Made by a program: the position numbers and the translations under genes. Positions 48,438 to 59,827 of a stretch of 64,000 nt of DNA are shown here, in pieces. How positions within the stretch are numbered: the stretch's first letter is position 1; each line of letters starts with the position of its first letter. The DNA comes from Piper betle (lineage: Eukaryota; Streptophyta; Magnoliopsida; Piperales; Piperaceae). A model generated the notes under the pieces. The model worked only from the letters and a program-made list of their open reading frames with translations. It did not search any database and was not told the origin of the DNA. The DNA lies in NCBI GenBank assembly GCA_033002965.1, contig JAURVB010014142.1, positions 1 to 64,000 of the forward strand, written 5' to 3'.

Positions 48438-48825
48438 ATGCCGGTGGTGGTCGCCACTTTCCTCCGCTTCGTCATCTGCTCCGCCGCCGTCGGCAGCGGG
48501 TTGAGGAGGTTGTTCGGGTGGGTGGAGGACCGATGCGAGTTGTACCAGTGCTACCGTGTCCCGGAGCGCAACGAGGGCTCGCAAGAGAACCACCTCTACA
48601 AGAAGGTGTCCATCAACATCAACTCCCTCCCCTCCCTCTAAGACCCCGACCTTGCCAACCTCGTCTCCGGCCGGAAATCCGGCAAGATCCTCCTCCTACC
48701 CGACCCCGGCACGGCGGTCGCCGACTCATTCCTCGGCGCCCAGCTTTCATGGTGGCACGACCCCGGGTCGTTGGTTTTGAAGATCCGCCGGCGGGATAAG
48801 CGCCGGGTTTTGCGGGCGTACATGC
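48438..48825 (+). pseudogene. BCS1-like AAA-ATPase, 5' part (upstream of copia insertion)
   Basis: Plant BCS1-like AAA-ATPases (HSR4/ASD group) are membrane-anchored ATPases linked to stress and cell death. From ATG 48438 there is a hydrophobic N-terminal anchor (VVVATFLRFVICSAAVGSG), then the AAA-associated region (YKKVSININSLPSL). A TAA at 48639-48641 interrupts the frame, and the same frame continues beyond it (LANLVSGRKSGKILL, LSWWHDPGSLVLKIRRR, RRVLRAYM) to the insertion site. The gene is intronless and very GC-rich. The stop codon shows it was probably already disabled apart from the retrotransposon. Confidence 0.88.
48821..48825. repeat. Copia target-site duplication, left (CATGC)
   Basis: CATGC directly before the 5' LTR. 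It is repeated at 54573-54577. It lies within the codons for AYMQH of the ATPase. Confidence 0.92.
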
Positions 48826-49671
48826 TGTTGGTGTGCCAGCCCAATTGGTGGGCTTAGGCATTAGTGGGTTGTAAGCCCACACGTGTAAACCATTAGGGTT
48901 TGCTTTTAGCAAAGTGAAGCATCAAAAAAAAGAAGAAGAAGGGGTTCCAGCTGCTGGAGGTCGTCCTTGGAGGCTTGGAGGCTTGGAGGCTTGGAGGCTT
49001 GGAGGAGAGGAACCCCAAGAGGGGAGTTCATTCCTGCTGGGAGCAGGAAACTCCAATAGGGGAGATTGGAGCTGAACTCCGCCTGTTCTAGATGAGGAGA
49101 AGCCTCAAGAACAGAAGAAGGGAGCTGGCGACCAAGATCCAAAGAAGGGAAGGCTGCTGGAGATTGAAGGCGAGAGCTGCTGTTCAAGGCTCCAAGGAGT
49201 GCTTTCCTGGATTGAGGTAATGCTCCCTTGTACTCACAACATGCTTGCTATTTAGCTTGTAACCACGTCCAGCCAGGGGGCTGGTGTGAGGGTTGTGAGG
49301 TGAGGATTTGTGAGTGGGGAACTTGCTATCCTTGCTGTCCTTCGATTGGGAAGAGGGACCTTGTTGTGGGGTTGCATGTCCACAACAAGCTGTAACTAGG
49401 GTAGATAGTTACATTGATTCCTTGTTTCTTGTTGCTGAAATAAAGGTTGGGAAGATTTCCTGTAAAAGGGTAGTAGTTGATGCTGCATGTGGGTGGCGCC
49501 TTGCACAAACCTGTTCCTTGGATTTTCAGGTTGTGCAGTGACGAGCAGGGGCTGTCACAAGGTGTTGCTGCTACTGTTCTTGTGATTGTGTTTGGATATC
49601 CGTTTGGTTTGGACTTGGTGCTAAATTTCAGGGAAAAGTCGCATTCCGTTTAGGTGGCTTTTTTATCAACA
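48826..49671 (+). repeat. 5' LTR of copia element (846 bp)
   Basis: Starts TGTTGGTGTGCCAG and ends TTTTTTATCAACA. It contains a TTGGAGGC 8-bp tandem array with five units (about 48966-49004) and AATAAA at 49439-49444 as a candidate polyadenylation signal. It differs from the 3' LTR at 49170 (G against A) and 49274 (C against T). Confidence 0.95.
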
Positions 49672-49674
49672 AAC

Positions 49675-49686
49675 TGGTATCAGAGC
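49675..49686 (+). other. Primer-binding site (TGGTATCAGAGC)
   Basis: Complementary to the 3' end of plant initiator methionine tRNA, the usual copia primer. It lies three bases after the 5' LTR. Confidence 0.95.
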
Positions 49687-49718
49687 CCGGGTTGTAGTCC
49701 TTGTGCCTAGTTCAAATC

Positions 49719-52700
49719 ATGGAGGGTAACACAAGTCGGATGGTAACGTTGAATGGCTCCAACTACCATGTGTGGAAAGGGAAGATGGAGGATCTTCTTT
49801 ATGTGAAGGATTATTATTTGCCTGTGTTCGCTGGAGCGAAGCCGGCTGATAAGTCGGACGTCGAATGGGAATTAGTTCATCGCCAGGTGTGTGGCTACAT
49901 TCGACAGTGGGTAGATGATAACGTCCTCAACCACGTCAGTGAAGAAAAGAACGCAAAGAGCTTATGGAATAAGCTCGAGGAGTTGTACGCTCGGAAGACC
50001 GGCAACAACAAGTTGTACTTGATCAAGCAGCTTCTTGGTTTGAAGTACCAGAATGGGAAAGCGATGACAGACCACTTGAACACATTCCAGGGGATCATCA
50101 ATCAGTTAGCTGGAATGAAAATCAAGTTTGATACAGAGGTTCAAGGGTTGATGCTTCTTGGTACTTTACCGGACTCGTGGGAGACATTCAGAATGTCGTT
50201 ATCGAACTCGGCTCCAGATGGTGTGTTGGAGATGGATGTAGTCAAGAGCAGTGTTTTGAACGAAGAGATGAGAAGAAAATCGACAGGGTCCTCTTCACAG
50301 TCAGATGTCTTGGTCACCGACAACAGGGGGAGGAGTCAGAGTAAGGGTCCGAAAGATAGAAGCCGAAGTAAGAGCAAGACCGGCAGGTACGCCAATATTG
50401 AGTGTCATCACTGCGGCAAGAAGGGCCACATCAAGAGATTTTGTCGCAAGTTTCTTAGGGAGAACAAAAATGACAAGGGAAAAGAGAAGAATACCGGTGA
50501 TGGGGAAAAAGGAGACAAGGTCGTGACAGCAGCCACAGATGAGTTCCTAGTGATGTATGATGCCGATACCGTTAATGTCGCTTGTCAGGAGACCAGTTGG
50601 GTGATCGATAGCGGTGCTTCGATTCACGCTACTTCGCGGAGGGATTTCTTTAAATCCTACACTCCCGGTGACTGTGGAAGTGTTAGGATGGGTAACGATG
50701 GCGTTGTTAAGGCCATTGGTATGGGAGATGTGCACTTGGAGACCGAGAGCGGCAGCACCTTAGTCTTGAAAGGTGTAAAGCACATCCCCGACATCCGCAT
50801 GAATTTGATCTCCACTGGCAAGCTCGACGACGAAGGGTATTGTAGCACTTTTTGTGACGGGAAGTGGAAACTCACCAAAGGCTCTTTGATTGTGGCGAGA
50901 GGACAGAAGTGTTCCTCACTATACGTGATGAATGTGAAGATCGCGGTTTCCACGATTAATACGGTGGATGATGAAGGCATTGCAGAACTCTGGCACAACC
51001 GGCTTAGCCATATGAGCGAGAAAGGCCTAATGGTGTTGGCCAAGAAGAATCTCCTCTCAGGTATGAAGAATGGTTGTTTGAAGCGCTGTGTTCATTGCTT
51101 AGCAGGTAAGCAAACGAGAGTTTCCTTCAAGAGAGTTCCCCACCCTCGCAAGCCGGGTATTCTGGATATGGTTCATTCTGATGTGTGTGGTCCGATGAAG
51201 ACGAGAACACTTAGTGGTGCCTTGTACTTTGTGACTTTTATCGATGATCATTCAAGGAAGATTTGGGTGTACATGTTGAAGTCAAAAGATCAAGTTGTAG
51301 ACGTCTTCAAACAGTTTCATGCCCGCGTGGAAAGATGTACAGGTGTGAAGCTCAAGTGTATCCGAACAGATAATGGAGGGGAGTATTGCGGCCCGTTTGA
51401 TGAGTATTGTAGGCAACAGGGCATTCGACATCAAAAGACACCTCCAAAGACTCCTCAGTTGAATGGCTTAGCTGAGAGGATGAACCGAACACTAGTTGAG
51501 AGAGTGAGATGTTTGCTTTCACAGTCACAGTTGCCGAGGTGCTTCTGGGGTGAAGCTTTGAGTACAGTGGTACATGTTTTGAATCTCACACCGTGTGTTC
51601 CGTTAGGTTTTGAGGTTCTGGATAGGATGTGGTCGGGAAAGGAAGCTTCGTACAGTCATCTGCGTGTCTTTATTTGTAAGGCCTTTGTTCACATTCCGAA
51701 AGATGAGCGATCGAAGCTCGATGTGAAGACAAGGCCGTGTGTGTTCATCGGTTATGGTCTCGATGAGTTTGGTTATAGGTTCTACGACCCGGTGCAGAGA
51801 AAGCTTGTCAGAAGCCGAGATGCAGTGTTCGTGGAAGACCATGGTATCAAAGACATTGATAAGGCGGAGATGGAAGAGCAGTACAGCGACGATCTGATCG
51901 ATTTAGATCCAGTCCCTACACCTGTAGTGTATCCCGATCAAGGGGAGCGGCTCCGGAGGATATTACCGGTCCCGCAAATGGTGATTTCCCTACAGTTGAT
52001 GATGTCGAGCCAACTAATGAAGTTGAAGAAGAGATTCACGAGTCACCAGAAGAACCTTTTTTGAGAAGATCCACTAGAGAACGGTTTCCGTCTACGAGAT
52101 ACTCTTCAGATGAGTATGTGATGCTCACCGATGTCGGAGAGCCGGAAACTTACCAAGAGGCGACCTCATTTGATGAGAAGAAGCAGTGGTTGAAAGCCAT
52201 GGAGGAGGAGATGGAGTCTCTTCGCGAGAACCACACTTATGACTTGGTGAAGTTACCGCAAGGCAAAAAGCTCTCAAGAATAGATGGGTCTACAGGTTGA
52301 AGATCGAAAATGCTAGCTCGCAACCACGATTCAAGGCACGGTTGGTTGTGAAAGGGTACGGTCAGAAGAAGGGAATCGACTTTGAAGAAATATTCTCGCC
52401 AGTGGTGAAGATGCCCTCGATCCGAGTTGCCCTTGGTTTAGCGGCCTGCCTGAACCTGGAGATCGAGCAACTTGATGTAAAAACTGCATTTCTTCACGGA
52501 GACTTAGACGAAGAAATTTACATGGAGCAGCCCGAGGGATTCAAAGTCAGAGGGAAAGAGCAGCTTGTTTGCAAGTTGAAGAAGAGCTTGTATGGCTTGA
52601 AACAAGCTCCGCGGCAGTGGTACAGGAAGTTCGACTCTTTCATGGTGAGTCGTGGGTACAGCCGGACATCGTCAGACCATTGTGTGTTCGTCAAGAGGTA

Positions 52701-53702
52701 TTCAAATGATAATTTCATTATTCTTCTCTTGTATGTCGACGATATGTTGATTATAGGCCATGATACTAGCAAGATTGCTGAGTTGAAGGGAGAGTTGAGC
52801 GAGTCTTTTGCGATGAAAGACTTAGGAGCGGCGAAGAAGATACTCGGTATGAAGATCTCTCGTGATAGAAAGAATGGGAAACTATGGTTGTCTCAGGAAG
52901 ACTACATTGAGAAGGTTTTAGAGAAGTTCAATATGAGCAAGGCCAAATCTGTGTGCTCTCCACTTGCAGGTCACTTCAAGCTCAATTCGGAGCAATGCCC
53001 CACAAGTGATAAAGATAAGGCGGACATGAGTCGAGTTCCGTATGCGTCCGCGGTTGGCAGTTTGATGTATGCCATGGTTTGCACCAGGCCTGATATTGCT
53101 CATTCCGTTGGAGTAGTCAGTCGTTTCCTCTCCAATCCTGGCAAAGAACATTGGGAAGCAGTGAAGTGGATATTGAGATATCTCCGAGGTACTTCCAGGG
53201 TTTGTTTACGTTTCGGTAGTAGTGAACCTTTGCTAGTTGGGTACACCGATTCAGACATGGCAGGTGATGTTGATTCCAGGAAGTCCGTCTCAGGATTCTT
53301 GATGACTTTTGCAGGGGGGCCGTGTCGTGGCAATCAAAGCTGCAAAAGTGTGTGGCGCTATCTACCACAGAAGCCGAGTATATTGCAATTACTGAGGGTT
53401 GCAAGGAGGCTTTGTGGATGAGAAGATTCCTTGATGAATTAGGTTTGCGCCAAGACAAGTATGTTGTGTTCAGCGATAGCCAGAGCGCTATCCACCTCTC
53501 CAAGAACTCATCGTTTCATTCAAGGTCGAAACATATCGACGTGAGGTATCATTGGATTAGAGATTTGCTTGAGACGAAGCAGTTGCACTTATCCAAGGTA
53601 CACACCAGTGAGAATGGTTCGGATATGTTGACCAAGACTTTGCCGAAGGAGAAGCTTGAAGCTTGTCGGCGAAGAGCGGGCTTGTCAGAGCCCACCACTT
53701 GA
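49719..53702 (+). CDS. Copia gag-pol polyprotein, interrupted by three single-base losses
   Basis: Start at ATG 49719 ([13 protein letters not shown]). In order: GAG, zinc knuckle [14 protein letters not shown] from residue 229, protease active site DSGA at 297, pre-integrase HHCC region, and integrase with catalytic D488, D551 (TDNGGEY) and E586 (spacing D-35-E). RT follows with YVDD at 52732-52743, then RNase H to TGA/stop just after 53699. The frame is broken near 51940-51943 (G run), 52269 (GG reduced to G) and 53313-53318 (G run). Each break is one missing G. With near-identical LTRs these may be consensus errors rather than decay. 3984 nt plus three bases would be 1329 codons, normal for the lineage. 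Confidence 0.92.
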
Positions 53703-53717
53703 GCTGGAGGGGGAGTT
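53703..53717 (+). other. Polypurine tract (TGGAGGGGGAG)
   Basis: Purine-rich stretch directly before the 3' LTR, the expected second-strand primer. Confidence 0.85.
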
Positions 53718-54572
53718 TGTTGGTGTGCCAGCCCAATTGGTGGGCTTAGGCATTAGTGGGTTGTAAGCCCACACGTGTAAACCATTAGGGTTTGCTTTTA
53801 GCAAAGTGAAGCATCAAAAAAAAAGAAGAAGAAGGGGTTCCAGCTGCTGGAGGTCGTCCTTGGAGGCTTGGAGGCTTGGAGGCTTGGAGGCTTGGAGGCT
53901 TGGAGGAGAGGAACCCCAAGAGGGGAGTTCATTCCTGCTGGGAGCAGGAAACTCCAATAGGGGAGATTGGAGCTGAACTCCGCCTGTTCTAGATGAGGAG
54001 AAGCCTCAAGAACAGAAGAAGGGAGCTGGCGACCAAGATCCAAAGAAGGGAAGGCTGCTGGAGATTGAAGACGAGAGCTGCTGTTCAAGGCTCCAAGGAG
54101 TGCTTTCCTGGATTGAGGTAATGCTCCCTTGTACTCACAACATGCTTGCTATTTAGCTTGTAACCACGTCCAGCTAGGGGGCTGGTGTGAGGGTTGTGAG
54201 GTGAGGATTTGTGAGTGGGGAACTTGCTATCCTTGCTGTCCTTCGATTGGGAAGAGGGACCTTGTTGTGGGGTTGCATGTCCACAACAAGCTGTAACTAG
54301 GGTAGATAGTTACATTGATTCCTTGTTTCTTGTTGCTGAAATAAAGGTTGGGAAGATTTCCTGTAAAAGGGTAGTAGTTGATGCTGCATGTGGGTGGCGC
54401 CTTGCACAAACCTGTTCCTTGGATTTTCAGGTTGTGCAGTGACGAGCAGGGGCTGTCACAAGGTGTTGCTGCTACTGTTCTTGTGATTGTGTTTGGATAT
54501 CCGTTTGGTTTGGACTTGGTGCTAAATTTCAGGGAAAAGTCGCATTCCGTTTAGGTGGCTTTTTTATCAACA
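53718..54572 (+). repeat. 3' LTR of copia element (855 bp)
   Basis: Same as the 5' LTR except for two substitutions (54071, 54175), one extra A in the run at 53816-53824 and one extra TTGGAGGC unit (six instead of five). Confidence 0.95.
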
Positions 54573-54577
54573 CATGC
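54573..54577. repeat. Copia target-site duplication, right (CATGC)
   Basis: Perfect repeat of 48821-48825. The host reading frame (AYM to QHLRAV) resumes exactly here once one copy is discounted. Confidence 0.92.
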
Positions 54578-55221
54578 AACACCTTCGTGCCGTCGCCGAC
54601 GAGGTTGAGGCCCAGCGGACGGAAGTGTGGCTGTACACAAACTCCGGCGGATGCTCCGGCCGGTGGCGGTCGGTGCTGTTCACTCACCCGGCGACGATTG
54701 AGACGGTGGCGATGGATCCGGAGCTCAAGGCGAAGGTGCGCTCCGATTTGGAGGCGTTCCTCAAATCGAAGCAGTACTACCGCCGCCTCGGCCGGGTGTG
54801 GAAGCGGAGCTACCTCCTCCACGGCCCCACCGGCACAGGGAAGACGAGCTTCGCCGCCTCCACGGCCAAGTTCCTCCGGTACGACCTCTACGATGTCGAT
54901 CTCGCTATGGTTGGACGCAACGCCGATCTCAAATCGCTACTGGTCCAGACGACGCCGAGGTCGGTCATGTTAGTGGAGGACGTCGACCGGTTCCTCCACC
55001 GGCCGCCGCCGGACGCCGTGAGCGTCACCGGGGTTTTGGCCTTTTCCGACGGGATCTTCTCGTGCTGCTGGGAGGAGCGGGTGATGGTGTTCATAGCCAC
55101 CCGCCACGACCGCCTCGACGCCGCCCTGCTACGGCCGGGGACGCTTTGGAGCCGACGGGTGGGCCGACTTAGCGGGTTTGCGGGGCGGGTCTTCTATGCG
55201 GGATACAAAGAATATATTTAA
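54578..55221 (+). pseudogene. BCS1-like AAA-ATPase, 3' part (downstream of copia insertion)
   Basis: Continues the gene begun at 48438. Visible are QHLRAVADEVEAQRTEVWLYTN, Walker A GPTGTGKTSF, Walker B SVMLVEDVDRFL, a sensor-1-like FIATRHDRLD and the arginine-finger region ALLRPG. After that the expected second half of the AAA lid is lost. The frame ends at TAA 55219-55221 in unrelated AT-rich sequence, so the C-terminus is truncated by roughly 100 residues. The sensor-1 Asn is not where expected. Confidence 0.88.
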
Positions 55222-56156
55222 GCATTTTGTTCTTTTTACAGGTTAGGTACTCAGCCTGATTAAAGCTTTTTTTATGTATATATACGTAAAAATGGTTATT
55301 GTTTATAGTTGCACATGTGATTAGATTTATAGATCTAATTACAATATAATTTTTTTAAAAAATGTAATGTATGAATTTTTAGTTGGTTTAAAAATGAAGC
55401 TTGAAAATTTAGTTTGCTTAAAACTTGATATATTATATGTGCCACACGTGATCCTATTTGAACGTGCTTGTCGGGCGTTCGTTATAATGGTTAGGCTAAG
55501 TCTTTTAGTTACATACGTTCTAGTATTCAAGAGTATTTAATTAATCTCTTATTATTAATTTTTGTGTTGTAAGATGTGATATTTTAGAAGCATATTCAAT
55601 ATTATTTTTTATTCCATTCCACCCTACATGTAATATAGTACAAATATTCATTAGTTATTATTATTATTATGTAGTGTTGTAATATACAACAATCATTGAA
55701 AACAGGGTTTAATTATAAATAAAGTTATAAGAACATATTGGGAGCGAAATAGCTTTAAATGGAACAAGCTAGCAGCCCCCTGTGGTAGGATTACGGGTGA
55801 AAGTAATTGTAATCGCCCGGAAAACACAAATCAGCGATTGACTTTGTAACTTGTAAGAAAATTAAAAGGTGTGATGAGTCATAGTCGAGGGAAAAAGTAC
55901 GATTATCATTTTTTTCGTTTTTATTTTTATTTTCTGTAAGAACAAAGAGGCTATAGGCAAAGCAAAATACAGGATTTGATTTCAATTTAAAAAAAAAATC
56001 AAAATGCCATACTTCGGCAATTTTGAAGCGATTGCCGGTTCTCCCTCTCCGAGTTCAATTTTAATTATTTTATTTTCATTTTAGTTTTGGTGTTTTTATT
56101 TATTTTTTTCTTTATTATATAAATATTTTTCTTGGTTTTTAAGATCAAATAATTCA
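55222..56156. other. AT-rich spacer, nothing recognised
   Basis: AT-rich with homopolymer runs. No coding or repeat boundary found. Confidence 0.4.
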
Positions 56157-56164
56157 TATGTGAG
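56157..56164. repeat. 8-bp target-site duplication, left (TATGTGAG)
   Basis: Matches 57026-57033 (TTTGTGAG) at seven of eight positions. Confidence 0.7.
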
Positions 56165-57025
56165 TAGGGCTGCTAAACGAGCTAGCGAACTGAACTCAAC
56201 TTATGTTCGAACTCGGTTCGAATAGTTCGAAGTCCGTTCGAACTCGGTTCAAGATCGAACATACATGCTTAAGTTCAACTCGATTATTTTTTATGTTGTT
56301 CGAGCTCAAATACATTTAAACTGTTTAATTTTGACGAGTTCGAACCTAGCTCATTCGTGAGCTTGAATCCAGCTCATTCGTGAGCTTGAATCCAGCTCAT
56401 TCGTGATCTCGAAACCAGCTCATTCGTGAGCTCAAAACCAGCTCGATTATAAAGTTGCTCGAACCCAGTTCATTCGTTCGATTACAAAGTCGAAAATAAT
56501 TCTCTCAAAAAAAAATGCAATCAACGTGGATTGAACCCACAACCTCCAATTCTTCAATGTGAATACCTCTCATCTAAATTATCCCACTACTTTATTATTA
56601 TATTATATATAAATAAATATAGCTAATTAAAATTAAACTCATTACCATATATATATATATATAAAGACGGCCCAAATTTGATAAAAAAAAAAACAAAACA
56701 TAACCCCCCACCAGCACCATCATTTAATACATAATTAATAATAATATTTATTTATGATTTTAAATATATTTAGAGTACACAAGTAATATTATGTATATTA
56801 TTATATTATTTTATCGAGTCGAACTACGAGTTGATTTCGAGTCAAATTTGAGTTAGAACTGAGTTGAGTCAAGTCGAACACTGCCTTGCTCAAACTCAGT
56901 TCGAAGGATTCGAGTTTGAGTAGAGTTCGAGTTCGAGCATTTAAATTTCGAGTTTCGAGTCGAGTCGAGCCGAGCCGAACCAAACGCCAATGCTCACGAG
57001 TTGGCTCACTCAATTAGCGGCCCTA
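56165..57025. mobile_element. hAT-type MITE, second and older copy (861 bp)
   Basis: Ends TAGGGCTGCTAAACGAGC and, inverted, TAGGGCCGCTAATTGAGTGA, flanked by an imperfect 8-bp duplication. The interior has GTTCGAACTCGGTTCG-type subterminal arrays, a local triple repeat of CAGCTCATTCGTGAGCT-like units (56350-56440) and a tRNA-like segment. It is the same family as 28715-29334 but more diverged in termini and target duplication, so probably older. Confidence 0.82.
56508..56592 (-). other. tRNA-like (SINE-type) segment inside the second MITE
   Basis: On the minus strand, B-box-like GGTTCAATCC (56537-56528) follows GAGGTATTCACATTGAAG and an A-box-like stretch, colinear with the segment at 29001-29078. 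The acceptor stem does not pair. Confidence 0.55.
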
Positions 57026-57033
57026 TTTGTGAG

Positions 57034-58696
57034 AGCTTTTATTCCGTTTGAATAATATACATATCTTTTTTCCTATGTGGTTGTCCCTTTTTAATCTTAT
57101 TAATTGCACATCGTTATTCTTTAGACTTCTTAATGTTCTTTCATCAATAGCATCAAGCTGAGCACATTAATGTATTATTATTATTATACTTTTAATATGT
57201 ATGGAATTGTGTTTGTTTGTATGTTTGTGAGCCTTCCTTGTGGCTATTTATTGCATACCTATATTTCATATAAAAGTATTTTCATTGCCTTTAAAAAATA
57301 CATAATAGGAAAAATATGAGTAAAAATAATATTTCTTTAAAAAAGAATTACCTAAGAATGATTCCCTTCATGTATTTAGTTAGTGAAAAAAAGATAATTA
57401 AAATGTGGCATCATCATTTTAATTTTTTTCCACATAGAAGATGGTAAAATTTTGTTTTTAATTTATAAAAGAGTTTTTTTCCTCGAATTTTTATAGAAAT
57501 CGAGCATAAAAAATAAAAAAAGCGACAATTTTCTCACATTCTATTATTGTCTTTTCTTGTTAATAAAATACTCCAAATAAATATTGTGTCTAACTCTCAA
57601 CTTACCAACTCATTTCAAGGGATTTGACTTAGTTCGATTCATAGGTGTTGGCTGAGTAATCCTATATTTCTAAGTATTAACTTACTAACTTGTTTGGATT
57701 ACATGGTGTGAGAGTTAAAAAAAGAGAAAAGAATTTGTTATTGCACTTGCTATAACAAACTTTTTATAACAAATCACCATAATTCATGAAATTTGTAAGA
57801 GATCATTGTAATTAATATTAAACCCCATAACTTTGGTAATGCACATCAATCAAAGGGCTGCTACTTGAAATTTGTTATAGCAAGTGCTCCAGAAAAATCT
57901 TTTCTCCTTGGAGAGGCGGGATCTATTGATTGATTAGTAATGCATTAAAAAAATTACCTTATTTATTGACAAATGCTTACATTATATTACTTTATAATTA
58001 AAAAACCATAAAATGTCTTAAATTATTTTATAATTACCTTATTTATTGGACATTTTCTAATGATCATGTGTTTTTTTAATGATAAAACGTCTTTACAAAA
58101 TTTTTTGCGTGAGAAAAATAGGCAATAAATATGTAAACATTTGTACGGTAGTTAGTAACTTTCCACCGAGTCCAGATCCTATATTATGTTGAGTAAAAAA
58201 ATTTTACGGTTGGAATCTAAAGACTACCATCTAACTCTTTTATTAACTATCAACTCATATTTTTATAATTTATACGGTTTGAGTGGTTATGAAAAGAAAT
58301 ATTTTAATAATTTTTAGTAAAATTTTTTCCTACTATCCAAACTTTTCTACCCAACTATATAACTTGAATGTTTGGGTTTTCAATTCCATCTCGACTCCTT
58401 TATGCTTATCTACATTCTCTAAGTAGGGATAGTTTCTAACACCTATTTATATGTAGGTTTTCTACTAATAAGTTATTTTCAAAAATAACATCAAATATTT
58501 TTGGAACAAGAAAATTGTTAACAATTAATAGTTTATACTTTAATAAGATCTTTTCAACCAATCAAATTCTAACTGAATTTATAATTAAATATTCTTAAAA
58601 TATAATTAATTATAGCCTAGATAAATAATACAGACCTTTATGTTATCATGTATATTTATTTAATTTTTTTAAATATAATAAATATTTTTTTATTTT
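57034..58696. other. AT-rich spacer, nothing recognised
   Basis: Long AT-rich DNA. A short inverted pair (TTTGTTATAGCAAGTGC at 57879-57895 against GCACTTGCTATAACAAA at 57744-57760) suggests a small TIR element of about 150 bp, but no duplication was found. Confidence 0.4.
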
Positions 58697-58857
58697 TAAC
58701 CACATTGTCAATCAGTCCATCTCTTGGGAATTCCAGCTCCTCTCTCGATATTGGACCTTCCCCAATTGAAGGAGCTTACATTTAGGGGTTGCTCAAGTTT
58801 GAGGGGTATTTGCATGGTGCTGGTACCTGGGTTGGAAGAATTACGGATTGAAGATTT
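58697..58857 (+). pseudogene. CNL LRR fragment (about 160 bp)
   Basis: Matches 15976-16140 of the CNL (SILDLPQLKELTFRGCSSLR), with a 9-bp deletion. Unrelated sequence on both sides. It is an isolated LRR scrap. Confidence 0.85.
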
Positions 58858-58982
58858 GTTTTGTTTTGCGTATCAACATTTATTGGCTTCATATGATGGT
58901 GGATGACTAGTAGTCTTTCATTTAGGAGATTTATTGTTTCGTATCAACATTTATATTTGTTTCGTAACAATGACTATTATAT

Positions 58983-59827
58983 ATGAGTCTTCCACCCCAA
59001 AGTATCTCACTATTATATTTTGGGCGGCTTTCTCTTCTGCTCTGTTTTGTTTTTTATCATATCGGGCAACTCCTTTGATCTCTTCCACAGCCGCCCACTA
59101 CTTGACTGTTGCATATCTACAACTTCAATGCCATGGCCTGGTCAAAATGAAATTTTAATTGGGAAAGTCACAGCTAGAAGCCTAGAACTAATCGACTTCC
59201 AATATAACCATCTACTGAAAACATTAAATTAATGGAAAGTTTTGGACAAATGGCCATGAACAATCTAATCAACCAGCCTCGCTTGTCCAGGGTACAAAGA
59301 TTAAGACTTTAAAAAGCAACTCAGGCATAGAGTATGGACATTAACCAGGTTTTAGCTGGACATATGTAGATAGCTCGTCCGCATAAGCAACACAAACTCA
59401 ACCTTCTCAAATGGAAGAAGAAACCAAATGGCCAGCACAGTGCCGGCCAGAACAGATAATCCTTGACCTATTCTGTTTGTCTTTGTTCTTCATTTAGTTT
59501 AAGAACTTGTACCTCAAATCTTTGTTGTGAGCAATAGTTAATGTTTGTTTTGTGAGTCTTAAAACTAATCAGCTATGCTTAAGTCACCCCTTTCTCTACC
59601 ACCCCTATTTACAGGCCAGATCAACAAAATCATTGTATAGAACGTAAAATGACATCACAGAGAAGAAAACAACCAACCAAGTCAACAAGATGGTATGGTT
59701 CCAATGATCACCAGACCTTTTCAGAGAGTTCCCATCTAAAACTATGACAATTTTCATCCACAACAAATACCACGCAATTGAAGTGGATAAGAGACGGAGA
59801 AAGATGAAGTAGAAGTCCTAGGACAAG
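58983..59827 (+). promoter_or_regulatory. Upstream region of the intact MOCOS-like gene
   Basis: Conserved with 34289-35095 and presumably containing the promoter and 5' UTR. No unambiguous TATA box near the ATG. Conservation could simply reflect recent duplication. Confidence 0.5.

Larger units (their letters stand above)
48826..54572 (+). mobile_element. Complete Ty1/copia retrotransposon (Tork/TNT1-like), 5747 bp, very young
   Basis: Two LTRs (48826-49671 and 53718-54572) bound by TGTTGG...CAACA, an initiator-Met primer-binding site, a polypurine tract, and a gag-pol in the order GAG, protease, integrase, RT, RNase H, which is diagnostic of copia. A 5-bp duplication CATGC flanks the element. 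The LTRs differ by two substitutions, one A-run base and one 8-bp repeat unit, so the insertion is recent. It interrupts the BCS1-like gene in the same orientation. The closest family by motif style is the TNT 1-94/Tork lineage (from family knowledge, not searched). Confidence 0.95.

Noticed and set aside
55470..55530. tRNA- or SINE-like segment (ATAATGGTTAGGC)
   Set aside because: It only weakly resembles an A-box, with no B-box at the expected distance.
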